Positions 1 to 8,154 of a stretch of DNA of 64,000 nucleotides are shown here, piece by piece. This DNA comes from CAIKMD01 sp963729935. Lineage in GTDB: Bacteria; Pseudomonadota; Alphaproteobacteria; ATCC43930; CGMCC-115725. The translations under genes were made by a program, and so were the position numbers. Within the stretch, counting starts at the first letter, position 1; every line of letters starts with the position of its first letter. Location: NCBI GenBank assembly GCA_963729935.1, contig CAVSPW010000002.1, positions 1,302,001-1,366,000 of the forward strand, given 5' to 3'. Below the pieces are notes generated by a model, which saw only the letters and a list, made by a program, of their open reading frames with translations, did not search any database and was not told the origin of the DNA.

Positions 1-698
1 TCCCCGGCGATACCGCGATTGAGCTCTTGGATTTGGCCCGCGAGCTTCGCCTTCGCGGCGACCGCACCCAGCTGCACGCGCGACAGCGCCACGGCGAGCT
101 CGCGCTCCGTCTGCGTATCGATCATCGGCGCGGTCGGCGCGGCCGCCTCGCCTGGCGGCCGCGCTGCGCGCAGCATCCGCAAGGCGCCGTCTTCTCCCTG
201 CACCAATTGGAGACCATGCGAGCGGGCCGCCTCGGCAAGCTCGGCGGCGGCCCGCGCCACCTCTTTTCCCGCGTCGTCGCGCAACGCCAGAAGGCGCGCC
301 TGATACGCATCGGCGGCGAAAGAGGCTCCCAGCGCGTCGCGCAGCCGCGGCACGAGCGCGGCCATGGCGTCGCGGAACTTCCTCCCCATGCCGGCGGGAA
401 GCGCGTGCGGCGTCGGATGATCGGGATGTCGGAAATTATTGAGATAGACCCAGTCGCGCGGTGCCGGACGCTTGGCGACGGCATCCGCGAGATAGGCGAG
501 CGTCGCCGTCATCCGCGCCGAGCGGTCCTCGCCGACGACGAAAATATTGAAGCCCAGCCCCTCGACCGAAAGACCGAAATCGAGTGCGGCGCGGGCCCGC
601 GCATGACTATCGAGATCGAAGACCTCGGCGTCTTCCGCGCGGATGACGGAAAACCGCGGCAAGCCGATATCGGTGGGGGATTGTTCCGTTGCGCCCAT
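1..698 (-). CDS. Lon-like AAA+ ATP-dependent protease, N-terminal fragment (runs off the window)
   Basis: The minus strand is open from an ATG at 698 to the window edge, giving about 232 residues of the N-terminus. The frame reads GLPRFSVIRAEDAEV near the start, then LDFGLSVEGLGFNIFVVGE and DWVYLNNFRHPDHPTPHALP. This is the layout of the N-terminal region of the LonB-like family (AAA_32 type), where a lid segment precedes the P-loop ATPase and the C-terminal Ser-Lys protease. The classical GPPGTGRT-like loop is replaced by VVGEDRSARM at the 'NIFVVG' site, as in many family members; the true catalytic parts lie outside the window. A purine-rich stretch (GGCGGGAAGAG) precedes the ATG. The gene is divergent from the M24-like gene at 832 across a 133-bp spacer. 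Family assignment is by motif recall; specific function is unknown. Confidence 0.75.
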   Translation of the reverse strand, partial: MGATEQSPTDIGLPRFSVIRAEDAEVFDLDSHARARAALDFGLSVEGLGFNIFVVGEDRSARMTATLAYLADAVAKRPAPRDWVYLNNFRHPDHPTPHALPAGMGRKFRDAMAALVPRLRDALGASFAADAYQARLLALRDDAGKEVARAAAELAEAARSHGLQLVQGEDGALRMLRAARPPGEAAAPTAPMIDTQTERELAVALSRVQLGAVAAKAKLAGQIQELNRGIAG

Positions 699-831
699 TC
701 TTCGCCGCTCTTCCCGCCCCTCGAAGCGGCCAAGATTAGATGGCCGCGCCGACGAATGCGAGTGCCACGCGCTTTCTTGCCCGAGATGCGCGCACCCTTT
801 ACGATGCGCGCCAACAATTCAGGAGCGTGAG

Positions 832-1923
832 ATGTTGGCGCAAGAGCGGCGCAATCGACTAGCCGAGGCGATGGCGCAAGCCGGGATCGAATCGCTGGTA
901 GTGTACGGCAATGCGTGGCAAGCGGATTATCTGCGCTATGTCGCGGATTTTTCGATGCTTGAAGGACACGGGATCGCGCTCATCGCGCCCGACGGGTCGG
1001 TCGAGCTTTTCCTCGATAGCGCCGCCGAAGCCGAGCGCGCCGAGATCGAAACCGCGGGCGTCAAGATCAGCCTCGCGCCCGAGATCGCCCGCAGCGTGTC
1101 GGCGCGGCTCGATCGCATCGCCAATCACCGCATCGCGGCCGCGCCGCTCGGCTTCATGCCGAAATTCCTCGCCGATGCGGCGCGCAGCTATAAGCTCGAA
1201 GACGGCACGCGGCTGGTCGACAAATTCCTGATGGTCAAGCTGCCGGCCGAGCTCGATGCACTCCGGCGCGCGGCGAAGCTCGCCGATGACGGTTATCAGG
1301 TCTTCCGGCAGGCGGCGATCCCGGGACGACCGCAATTCGAGCTCATCGCCGAGATCGAAGCCTTCTTCCGCGGCCGGGGCTGCCCCGACAATTTCATGAT
1401 CATGGGGTCAGGCGGGAAAGACGTCCTTTCCATGGCGCCGCCTTCGGAGAGGCGCATCGCGGCGGGCGATTTGGTCACGACCGAACTCACCCCGGCCGTC
1501 CAAGGCTACTTCGCGCAGATCTGCCGCACCCTCGTCGTCGGAAAAGCGACGCCCATCCAGCGGCGCGCCTTTGCGGTCTATCGCGAGGCGATGGAGGCCG
1601 GCATCGACGCGGTGCGCCCCGGCGCGACCGCGGCACAAGTGGCGAAGGCCGAGAACGACGTCTTCCGCAAATATGGGCTCGGCGATTACGTCACCAACAA
1701 ATACACCCGCGTGCGCGGCCATGGGCTCGGGCTTTTCGCCGATACCAAGCCGCATATTCTCGAGGATGTCGAAACCGTGCTTGAGGCGGGCATGGCGATC
1801 GTCGTCCATCCGAATACCTATCATCCCGATGTCGGCTACATGGTGCTGGGCGATTCGGTCATCGTCACCGACAAGGGCGCCGAGGTTCTTAGCGGCACGC
1901 CGCGCGAATTGTTCGAGGCCTGA
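832..1923 (+). CDS. M24-family (creatinase/prolidase fold) hydrolase with degenerate metal site
   Basis: The 363-residue protein has a creatinase/prolidase N-terminal domain (about residues 1-125) and a 'pita-bread' C-terminal domain. The start at 832 is chosen because AGGAGCGTGAG lies directly upstream; longer in-frame extensions would run into the promoter region. In metal-dependent M24 peptidases the ligands are D, D, H, E, E. Here the corresponding positions read TTELTPAV (E for D), AQICRT (Q for D), RGHGLGL (His kept), VVHPNTY (H for E) and VLGDSVIVT (G for E). The dinuclear metal site is therefore mostly lost, as in creatinase, which works without metal. A C-N hydrolase role on a small guanidino or amide compound is more likely than peptidase activity. 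A second M24-like gene starts 1 nt after its stop. The family is clear; the substrate is not. Confidence 0.82.
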   Translation: MLAQERRNRLAEAMAQAGIESLVVYGNAWQADYLRYVADFSMLEGHGIALIAPDGSVELFLDSAAEAERAEIETAGVKISLAPEIARSVSARLDRIANHRIAAAPLGFMPKFLADAARSYKLEDGTRLVDKFLMVKLPAELDALRRAAKLADDGYQVFRQAAIPGRPQFELIAEIEAFFRGRGCPDNFMIMGSGGKDVLSMAPPSERRIAAGDLVTTELTPAVQGYFAQICRTLVVGKATPIQRRAFAVYREAMEAGIDAVRPGATAAQVAKAENDVFRKYGLGDYVTNKYTRVRGHGLGLFADTKPHILEDVETVLEAGMAIVVHPNTYHPDVGYMVLGDSVIVTDKGAEVLSGTPRELFEA

Positions 1924-1924
1924 G

Positions 1925-2995
1925 ATGCGCCGCGGTCTCATTGCCTGGTCCAAGGCCGAACTGCCCGAAAGCGTCTTCGCCGCGCGGCTGCAGCGTCTGC
2001 GCGCGGCGATGGAAAAAGAGTCGTTGGATGCCTTGGTGGTCTATACCAACAACACCCGGACGGCGGGCGTATCCTGGCTCACGGCTTTCGTGCCCTATTG
2101 GGCCGAGGGCCTTCTCGTCGTGCCCCGCCAAGGCGACCCGTTGCTCACCATGGCGTTCTCGAATCGCGTCGTCGGCTGGGGCAAAAGCGTGAGCTGCGTG
2201 GCGCGCTTCGAGGGCACGCCGCGCGTCGGGCTGGCGGCCGGCAAGTATCTGAGCGAGAGCGGCGCCAAACAGGTCGGGGTCGTGGAGCTCGACGAATTGC
2301 GCGCGGCGGTTGCGAGCGACCTGGCCGAAGGCGCGCCGGGAGCGGCGCTTCTCGACGCAACCGCGCTCTTCGAACGCGTACGCATCAGGCCCGATACGGC
2401 CGAGATCGCGCTTGTCGCCAAGGCCGGCACGATCGCGCAGCACGCTCTTGCGCAAATCCGCGGCGACGAAAGCCGCATCGGCGACGCTCTTGCGGCGGCC
2501 GAAGGCGCCGCGCGGCTCGGCGGCGCGGAAGAAGTCTATCTCGCCGCAGCAAGCGATCTGGCGCGCGATCATCGCTTCCTGCGCGTCGAGGGCTTGGCGA
2601 CGCCGGGCGACGGCTTCGCCCTGCGCGCAACCATCGCTTACAAAGGAAGCTGGACGCGGATGACGCGGACGGTGTTCCGTGACAAGGCGGATTCCGGCCT
2701 GGGCACCCGCGCCGCCGAAATGTTCGCCGCCGCCGTGGCGAAGCTGCCGGACATCGAGGGATTCAAAGGCTTTCGTTCCTGGATGATCGAGGGCTGCCGG
2801 GCCGCGCAACCCTTGGCTCCGCTGTGCGGATCGCGGCTCGAGACGCAACGCCCGCTTGCTCCCGACTCTCTCGTGACTGTTCAAGCGGTCATCGAAGTCG
2901 ACGGCCGAAAGGTCGCGCTCGCCGCGCCGGTCTTGATCGGCGCCGAGGGATTTCCGGCAAGCGTTCTTGTGCACCCGATTTTCGACCGCGCCTGA
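1925..2995 (+). CDS. Degenerate M24-family protein, probable partner of the upstream gene
   Basis: The 356-residue protein begins one nucleotide after the stop of the preceding M24-like gene, so the two are almost certainly co-translated. Residues about 15-150 resemble the creatinase/prolidase N-terminal domain (FAARLQRLRAAMEKESLDAL, then LVVYTNNTRTAGVSWLTAF). The C-terminal part keeps the general helix/strand pattern (RIRPDTAEIALVAKAGTIAQ) but has no recognisable M24 metal ligands: no GHGxG histidine motif and no EPG or ED motif. It may be a structural or regulatory subunit of a heteromeric enzyme with its neighbour, or an inactive paralogue. I base the family on the N-terminal half and its position; function is inferred only from the pairing. 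Confidence 0.6.
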   Translation: MRRGLIAWSKAELPESVFAARLQRLRAAMEKESLDALVVYTNNTRTAGVSWLTAFVPYWAEGLLVVPRQGDPLLTMAFSNRVVGWGKSVSCVARFEGTPRVGLAAGKYLSESGAKQVGVVELDELRAAVASDLAEGAPGAALLDATALFERVRIRPDTAEIALVAKAGTIAQHALAQIRGDESRIGDALAAAEGAARLGGAEEVYLAAASDLARDHRFLRVEGLATPGDGFALRATIAYKGSWTRMTRTVFRDKADSGLGTRAAEMFAAAVAKLPDIEGFKGFRSWMIEGCRAAQPLAPLCGSRLETQRPLAPDSLVTVQAVIEVDGRKVALAAPVLIGAEGFPASVLVHPIFDRA

Positions 2996-3080
2996 TCGCG
3001 CCAACGGGCTCCGCGCGCGGATCGCTTCCTTGACAGTCGGCGCCAAGCGCCCGTAAATGGCCGCCGAAAAGGGAGTTTCC

Positions 3081-3845
3081 ATGGCGTCATCGCGCAAAGT
3101 CGGCCTCGTGACGGGTGCAGCAAACGGAATCGGCCGCAGCGCCGCCTTGGCTTTGGCCCGTGCGGGCTACGATGTGGCGATTAACTACAGCCGCAGCGAC
3201 GACCAAGCGCGTGAGACGGAGGCCGAATGCAAGAAGGCGGGTGCCAAGACGCTGCTCCTCAAATGCGACGTCGCCGACGATCCCGGCGTCAAGATGATGC
3301 TGAAAGAGGTCGGCGATGTATTCGGCAGGCTCGATGCGCTTGTAAACAATGCGGGCATCACCCATCCGGCGCATCCCAAGGATTTCGACAACACGTCGCT
3401 TGAGGATTGGGACCGCGTCTTCGCGGTGAACGTGCGTGGCATCTTTCAGGTGACGCGCGCGGCGCTGCCGCTCTTGAAGGAGGCGCCGGACCCGGCGATC
3501 GTCAACACGGCAAGCATCGTCGGGCTGCGGCCCGGACCGCAGCCGCACGCCTATGCCGCCTCGAAAGCGGCCGTGGTGAGCCTGACAAAAACCCTCGCGT
3601 TCAATCTCGGCCCCAAGATCCGCGTCAACGCCGTCGCCCCCGGTTGGATGGAGGGCGATTGGATGAAGCGGATGCTGAAGGATCATTACGACGAGCTGAT
3701 GGCGCGCCGGGCGAAGGCGACGCCCTTGAAGCGCTGCGTCACCGCGGATGATGTCGCCGAGACCATGATGTCGCTCATTCAAAGCAACCGCTTCGTGACC
3801 GGCGAGATCATCGTCATCGACGGCGGCTTCGCCAGCTCGACCTGA
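3081..3845 (+). CDS. SDR-family oxidoreductase (FabG-like)
   Basis: This is a classical short-chain dehydrogenase/reductase of 254 residues. It has the Rossmann glycine motif TGAANGIG near residue 12, the NNAG motif, the catalytic Ser in NTASIVG followed by the YAASK tyrosine/lysine pair, and a C-terminal VTGEIIVIDGGF. The start at 3081 follows AAAAGGGAG; an in-frame start 24 nt upstream would overlap that purine-rich stretch. It is followed 9 nt later by an aryl-adenylating ligase and then an amidohydrolase, so it probably oxidises or reduces a hydroxyl/keto group of an aromatic or alicyclic intermediate in the same catabolic operon. The cofactor preference (NAD or NADP) is not decided here. 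Confidence 0.9.
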   Translation: MASSRKVGLVTGAANGIGRSAALALARAGYDVAINYSRSDDQARETEAECKKAGAKTLLLKCDVADDPGVKMMLKEVGDVFGRLDALVNNAGITHPAHPKDFDNTSLEDWDRVFAVNVRGIFQVTRAALPLLKEAPDPAIVNTASIVGLRPGPQPHAYAASKAAVVSLTKTLAFNLGPKIRVNAVAPGWMEGDWMKRMLKDHYDELMARRAKATPLKRCVTADDVAETMMSLIQSNRFVTGEIIVIDGGFASST

Positions 3846-3854
3846 GGAGGCGGC

Positions 3855-5495
3855 ATGCTCGACGGGGTCGTTCCCTTTCCGCCGGAATTCGCGGCGCGCT
3901 ACCGCGCCAAGGGGTACTGGCAAGACAAGTCGCTGCGCGACGAGTTCGCCGCGGTCTTCAAGCAATTCGGTCCGCGCGTCTGCATCATCGATCGCGACCG
4001 GCAGATCACTTATGCGGAGCTCGATGCGCTCAGCACGAACCTCGCGCTCAATCTCCTGGAGCTCGGCTTCAAGCCTCTGGACCGTATCGTCCTGACGCTG
4101 CCGAACGTCGCCGAATTCGTGATTCTTTATTTCGCCTTGCAGAAGATCAGCTGCATCCCGATCGCCGCGCTTGCCACGCATCGCTACAACGAGGTGAGCC
4201 AGTTCGTGCAGATCGCGCAGGCGGTTTCCTGCGTCTATCCCGAACGTCAGAGCGATTTCGAGTTCGGCCCGATGATCCGCCGCGTGCGCGAGGAAAGCCC
4301 GTGCTGCAAATTCGCGATCACGCTGGGCAAGCCGGGGCCGGACGAAATTTCGCTGACCGATCTGATCGCCCGCAAGGCCAAATTGCCGGCGAGCGAAATC
4401 GACAAGATCAAGATCGACCCGACCGATCCTTGCATCTTTCAGCTTTCGGGCGGCACCACCGGCGTTCCGAAGCTCATTCCACGAACGCATAACGATTACG
4501 CCTATAACTCGAAGGCGGCATCGAAGGCTTGCGGCGTCACCGGCGATTCGGTGCTGCTCCTCATGCTGCCGATCGCGCACAACCTGCCTCTGGCCTGTCC
4601 CGGAATCCAAGGCTTCATGTTCAACGGCGGCAAGATCGTGCTGAGCCAAAGCACGCGGCCCGAGGACGTGTTTCCGCTCATCGCCAAGCACAAGGTCACG
4701 CATATCAAGGTCGTGCCCGCGCTTCTCATCCGCCTCATCAACAGTCCGGAAGTGACGAAACACGACACGTCCTCGGTGCGCTATATCCAAAGCGGCGGGC
4801 AGCGGCTGCAGCCCGAGGTGCGCGTGAAGACCAAGGCGCTCATCCCGACCACTTTCGTGCAGGAGAATTTCGGCATGTCGGAAGGCATGCTGATGTTCGC
4901 CAAGATCGACGATCCCGAAGACGTGCGGATGGAGACGGTCGGCTTCCCGATCTCGCCGGACGACGAGGTGCGCCTGCTGGACGACGACGACAACATCGTC
5001 CCCTTCGGCGAGGTCGGCGAATTCTGCGCGCGCGGCCCTTACACCCTGCGCGGCTATTATGGCTCGCCCGAGCACAACGCCAGGGCCTTCACCTCGGATG
5101 GCTTCTATCGCTCCGGCGATTTGATGCGTCAGCACAAATCCGGCGCCTATATGGTGGAAGGACGCAAAAAGGACCTGATCAATCGCGGCGGCGAGAAGAT
5201 CAGCGCCGAGGAAATCGAAAATTTCATCCTGTCGCATCCATCGGTGCAGAACGTCGCCTGCGTCGCCATGCCGGACCCCAATATGGGCGAGCGCATGTGC
5301 GCCTGCGTCATCCTCAAGCGCGGCAAGAGCCTGACGCTCGAAGAACTCGTCGCCTACCTCGCGACCAAGGAAATCGCCAAATACAAGCTGCCCGAGCGGC
5401 TCGAGATCATGAGCGACTTTCCGCTCTCGACCTTCGGCAAGGTGTCGAAGAAATCGCTGGTCGAGATGGTGGCCCAGAAAGTTCAATCGAAGTGA
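3855..5495 (+). CDS. DhbE/EntE-like aryl acid AMP-ligase (acyl-CoA synthetase superfamily)
   Basis: The 546-residue protein is a full-length ANL-superfamily adenylating enzyme. It has LSGGTTGVPKLIPRT (P-loop, about residue 195), the aromatic-pocket segment LPIAHNLPL, ENFGMSEGML, YRSGDL and the C-terminal GRKKDLINRGGEKIS hinge, with a terminal Lys in FGKVSKKSL. The N-terminus (FPPEFAARYRAKGYW) and spacing are those of 2,3-dihydroxybenzoate- or salicylate-AMP ligases. No aryl-carrier protein, isochorismatase or NRPS gene is nearby. Instead it lies between an SDR and an amidohydrolase, with only 2 nt to the next ATG. I therefore infer a catabolic role: activating a hydroxybenzoate-type acid to its CoA thioester. 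The siderophore alternative cannot be excluded from sequence alone. Confidence 0.85.
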   Translation: MLDGVVPFPPEFAARYRAKGYWQDKSLRDEFAAVFKQFGPRVCIIDRDRQITYAELDALSTNLALNLLELGFKPLDRIVLTLPNVAEFVILYFALQKISCIPIAALATHRYNEVSQFVQIAQAVSCVYPERQSDFEFGPMIRRVREESPCCKFAITLGKPGPDEISLTDLIARKAKLPASEIDKIKIDPTDPCIFQLSGGTTGVPKLIPRTHNDYAYNSKAASKACGVTGDSVLLLMLPIAHNLPLACPGIQGFMFNGGKIVLSQSTRPEDVFPLIAKHKVTHIKVVPALLIRLINSPEVTKHDTSSVRYIQSGGQRLQPEVRVKTKALIPTTFVQENFGMSEGMLMFAKIDDPEDVRMETVGFPISPDDEVRLLDDDDNIVPFGEVGEFCARGPYTLRGYYGSPEHNARAFTSDGFYRSGDLMRQHKSGAYMVEGRKKDLINRGGEKISAEEIENFILSHPSVQNVACVAMPDPNMGERMCACVILKRGKSLTLEELVAYLATKEIAKYKLPERLEIMSDFPLSTFGKVSKKSLVEMVAQKVQSK

Positions 5496-5497
5496 CC

Positions 5498-6340
5498 ATG
5501 CGCAAGATCGACCTTCACTGCTACCCGAACACCGAGCCTTGGATCAAATGCCAGGGGCCTTACGTCGAGGCCCTGGCCAAATACTGGAACCGGGCCTGGA
5601 CCTGGAAGCAAGAGGAAGAGGTCGTCAAGGAATTCGAGACGGCGGGCGTCGAGGCCGTGTTGGTGGCGCTGGACCTCGAGACCACGACCGGGACGCCGCC
5701 TTGCACCAACGAATACGTCAAGGAGATGCAGCAGCGTCACCCCGATCGCATCATCCAATCCTGGGCCGCAGTCGATCCCTTCAAGGGCGAGATCGCGGTT
5801 CAACAGGCGAAGAAAGCGATCACCGAGCTTAAGATGCTCGGATTCCACTTCCATCCGATCATGGGCCATTTCACCGTCAATGACCGCCAGTTCTATCCGC
5901 TGTTCGAGACCATCAACGCGCTGAAGGCGCCGGTCATGATCGATGTCGGAACGACGGGAATGGGCGCCGGCATGCCCGGAGGCTTGGGCGCACGCATCCG
6001 CCATGCGCATCCCTCGGCAATCGACGATCTGGCCGCGGACTTTCCCGATCTCACCATCATCGCGGCCCATCCCGGCTGGCCCTGGGTCGACGAGATGACC
6101 GCGGTGGCAATGCACAAGGGCAATGTCTTCTGGGAAATGTCGGGCTGGGCGCCCAAATATTTCCCGGCGCAGCTCAAGGTCGATATCCGCGCGCGGCTGC
6201 AGGACAAGGTCATGTTCGGCAGCGACTATCCGAGCATCCCTTATGACCGGCTGATGAAGGAATGGGACGAACTCGGCTATGCCGAGGCCGTGATGGAAAA
6301 GATCTTCCACAAGAACGCCGAGCGCCTTCTCGGTCTCTGA
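5498..6340 (+). CDS. Amidohydrolase-family (amidohydrolase-2/ACMSD-like) hydrolase or decarboxylase
   Basis: The 280-residue protein belongs to the TIM-barrel amidohydrolase-2 family. The N-terminal metal motif is reduced to DLHCYP (normally HxH). Later signatures are present: GFHFHP, PVMIDVGTTGMG, the AHPGWPW strand-5/6 histidine, and the FGSDYPSIPYDR motif holding the strand-8 aspartate. Members of this group decarboxylate aromatic acids or hydrolyse small rings and lactones. The gene starts 2 nt after the aryl ligase stop, so it is co-transcribed and coupled. The loss of the second N-terminal histidine argues for a lactonase-like or single-metal enzyme rather than a canonical Zn decarboxylase; this is an inference. 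Confidence 0.82.
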   Translation: MRKIDLHCYPNTEPWIKCQGPYVEALAKYWNRAWTWKQEEEVVKEFETAGVEAVLVALDLETTTGTPPCTNEYVKEMQQRHPDRIIQSWAAVDPFKGEIAVQQAKKAITELKMLGFHFHPIMGHFTVNDRQFYPLFETINALKAPVMIDVGTTGMGAGMPGGLGARIRHAHPSAIDDLAADFPDLTIIAAHPGWPWVDEMTAVAMHKGNVFWEMSGWAPKYFPAQLKVDIRARLQDKVMFGSDYPSIPYDRLMKEWDELGYAEAVMEKIFHKNAERLLGL

Positions 6341-6392
6341 GCGGCCAGGAGAGCCGGCCGCGCCGAAGCGCCAAGCGAAGGCGACGCGCCGA

Positions 6393-6764
6393 TTATTCTT
6401 CCGGCAGGCGGCGGCTCGGCTTCATGAAAAAGGCAAGGAAGGTTACGCCCTTGGGTGCGCGCCCGATATGGCGGCTGCCGCCGGGACGCCAGACGAAATT
6501 TCCCGCCGTGCATTCCCCTTCATCGTCCATGAAGCTGCCTTCGAGAACGTAAGTCTGCTCGATCTCGGGATGCTCGTGGAGCGGGATCTCGCCGCCCGGG
6601 GCCAAGCGGCAAAGCCAAGTCTGCATGCCGGTTTTCGGATCGTGGTAGAGGACCTTGCGCTGCGACCCGGGACCAAGCGGTTCCCAGGGCATGTTCTCGA
6701 CATCGATGTAGTGCGAGTGGAGTCCGGGCAGATTGATCACCTTCTTCGTTACCTGATCGACCAC
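6393..6764 (-). CDS. Cupin-domain protein
   Basis: The 123-residue protein starts at a GTG (6762-6764) chosen because AAGGGAG lies 7 nt upstream; longer readings would extend through non-coding-like sequence. It has both cupin motifs: GGEIPLHEHPEIEQTYVLEG (two His, one Glu) and GNFVWRPGGSRHI (third His), so a mononuclear metal site is intact. Single-domain cupins of this type act as dioxygenases, isomerases or ChrR-like sensors. It is convergent with the amidohydrolase gene and divergent from the OmpA-family gene, so it is probably monocistronic. The substrate is not known. Confidence 0.8.
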   Translation of the reverse strand: MVDQVTKKVINLPGLHSHYIDVENMPWEPLGPGSQRKVLYHDPKTGMQTWLCRLAPGGEIPLHEHPEIEQTYVLEGSFMDDEGECTAGNFVWRPGGSRHIGRAPKGVTFLAFFMKPSRRLPEE

Positions 6765-6986
6765 GGCGTTCTCCCTTCGAGATCGTGCAAGCCCTTGGGC
6801 GTGACCGGCATCGCCGGAAAGATAGACCCGGCCCCCACCGCGCCGCAATCTCGACGCGGCGACTCGCGGGGATGAAAAAAACAAAGCAAAAACATGCCTT
6901 CGGGAGGCGAGTCGCGCCCAAAAACACTGCAAGGCTCGAGGCGAACCCAGTAAAGTGAAGGGGGATTCGAAGCGGGGGAACATTTG

Positions 6987-8120
6987 ATGGCGTTGGGGCG
7001 GCTGGCATTGACCGCGGGCGCGATTTGCGCGCTCGCCGCGCCTTGCCTTGCCGAGACGGCCGACCATCCCGGCGATTTCTATCTCCGCGCCGAAGGCGGA
7101 TTTTCCTTCGCTTCCGGCATGGATGCGAGCGGCTCAGCCGGGCCGATCTTCACCGAGACTCCCGGCAATGGTCCCGTTTTCGGGGGCGCGCTGGGATTGC
7201 GGCTCACGCCGATCCGCATCGAGCTCGGCCTCGACTTCATGCGCCGCGATACGGGCAAGATCCATTTCATCAATGATGGGGGCCTGGGCACGGCACAAGG
7301 CATCGGCAACCTCAGCGGCCAGACCGTGCCGGCGAGCGGCACGATCCAAAATATCCCGGTCATGGCCAATTTCTATTACGACTTCGAGACCGGGACGCCG
7401 TTCGAAATCTATCTCGGCATGGGCATCGGCGCTTCGGCCCTCACGCTTCACAACGTCTCGACATCGGGCGCGCAGCTCTTCAACACGTCGCAACTCGTCT
7501 TCGCCTACCAGCCCATGCTTGGCGCAAACTACGCGATGACCGACCAGCTCACCCTCGGGCTGCAATACCGCTATTTCGCGACCGCGAATGCAACTCTTCG
7601 CGACGCATCGGGCCACGTGTTTTCCGTCCCGACCGCGTCGCACAACATACTCGCGTCGCTCACTTATTATTTCTCGCCGCCGCAATCTCCTCCTGCGGCA
7701 CAAGCGCTCCCCGTGGCGCAAGCTGGGGCGCAGCCATCCGAGGCGCCGGCCGCGATGACGATGTCCGGGGCACATCCCGCGACCGGCGTACGGCCGGCGC
7801 GAAAGGAATTCCTTGTCTTCTTCGATTTCGACAAGGCGACGCTCAACGCCGCCGGCCGCCGCATCATCGACGAAGCCGTCGCCGCCTATCGTCGCAATAA
7901 GACCAATACGATCGTCGTTCGCGGCTATACGGATGCGGTCGGCACCGTGCCCTACAATCTCGATCTTTCGCGCCGCCGCGCGCTGGCGGTCTATCACTAT
8001 ATGACCGCGAAAAAAGTGGCCGCGGCGGATATGGGCATCGACTGGCAGGGTAAAAGCAATCTGCGCGTGCCCACGCCACGGCGCGAGCCGCAGAATCGCC
8101 GCGTCGAAATCGAAATGTGA
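6987..8120 (+). CDS. OmpA-family outer-membrane protein
   Basis: The 377-residue protein has a Sec signal peptide (GRLALTAGAICALAAPCLAE, cleavage probably after ALA/CLA near residue 23). A beta-barrel domain of about 200 residues follows, rich in alternating aromatic/hydrophobic strands and ending LASLTYYFSPP. Next come an Ala/Pro-rich periplasmic linker of about 45 residues and a C-terminal OmpA/MotB peptidoglycan-binding domain with VFFDFDKATLN, YTDAVGTVPYNLDLSRRRA and NRRVEIEM. The ATG at 6987 is taken, preceded by GGGGGAA; a TTG just before it is less likely. It anchors the outer membrane to peptidoglycan and may form a pore. No functional link to its neighbours is apparent. Confidence 0.9.
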   Translation: MALGRLALTAGAICALAAPCLAETADHPGDFYLRAEGGFSFASGMDASGSAGPIFTETPGNGPVFGGALGLRLTPIRIELGLDFMRRDTGKIHFINDGGLGTAQGIGNLSGQTVPASGTIQNIPVMANFYYDFETGTPFEIYLGMGIGASALTLHNVSTSGAQLFNTSQLVFAYQPMLGANYAMTDQLTLGLQYRYFATANATLRDASGHVFSVPTASHNILASLTYYFSPPQSPPAAQALPVAQAGAQPSEAPAAMTMSGAHPATGVRPARKEFLVFFDFDKATLNAAGRRIIDEAVAAYRRNKTNTIVVRGYTDAVGTVPYNLDLSRRRALAVYHYMTAKKVAAADMGIDWQGKSNLRVPTPRREPQNRRVEIEM

Positions 8121-8134
8121 CGGCGGCGCGGCGA

Positions 8135-8148
8135 GGCGCGAGAGCGCC
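8135..8148 (+). terminator. Possible terminator hairpin between convergent genes
   Basis: A short 5-bp stem GGCGC/GCGCC closed by a GAGA tetraloop is followed by CCCCCTTTC. It lies between the OmpA-family stop (8120) and the convergent lyase stop (8155). The stem is short and the T-run weak, so this is only a plausible site. Confidence 0.35.
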
Positions 8149-8154
8149 CCCCTT

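Noticed and set aside
27..830. 267-codon plus-strand frame at the window start
   Set aside because: It is antisense to the Lon-like gene, which has clear family motifs on the minus strand; the plus-strand translation shows none.
3087..5486. 799-codon open frame on the minus strand opposite the SDR and ligase genes
   Set aside because: It is an antisense shadow of high-GC coding DNA. It has no recognisable domain, is rich in His/Arg/Asp repeats typical of such frames, and overlaps two well-supported genes.
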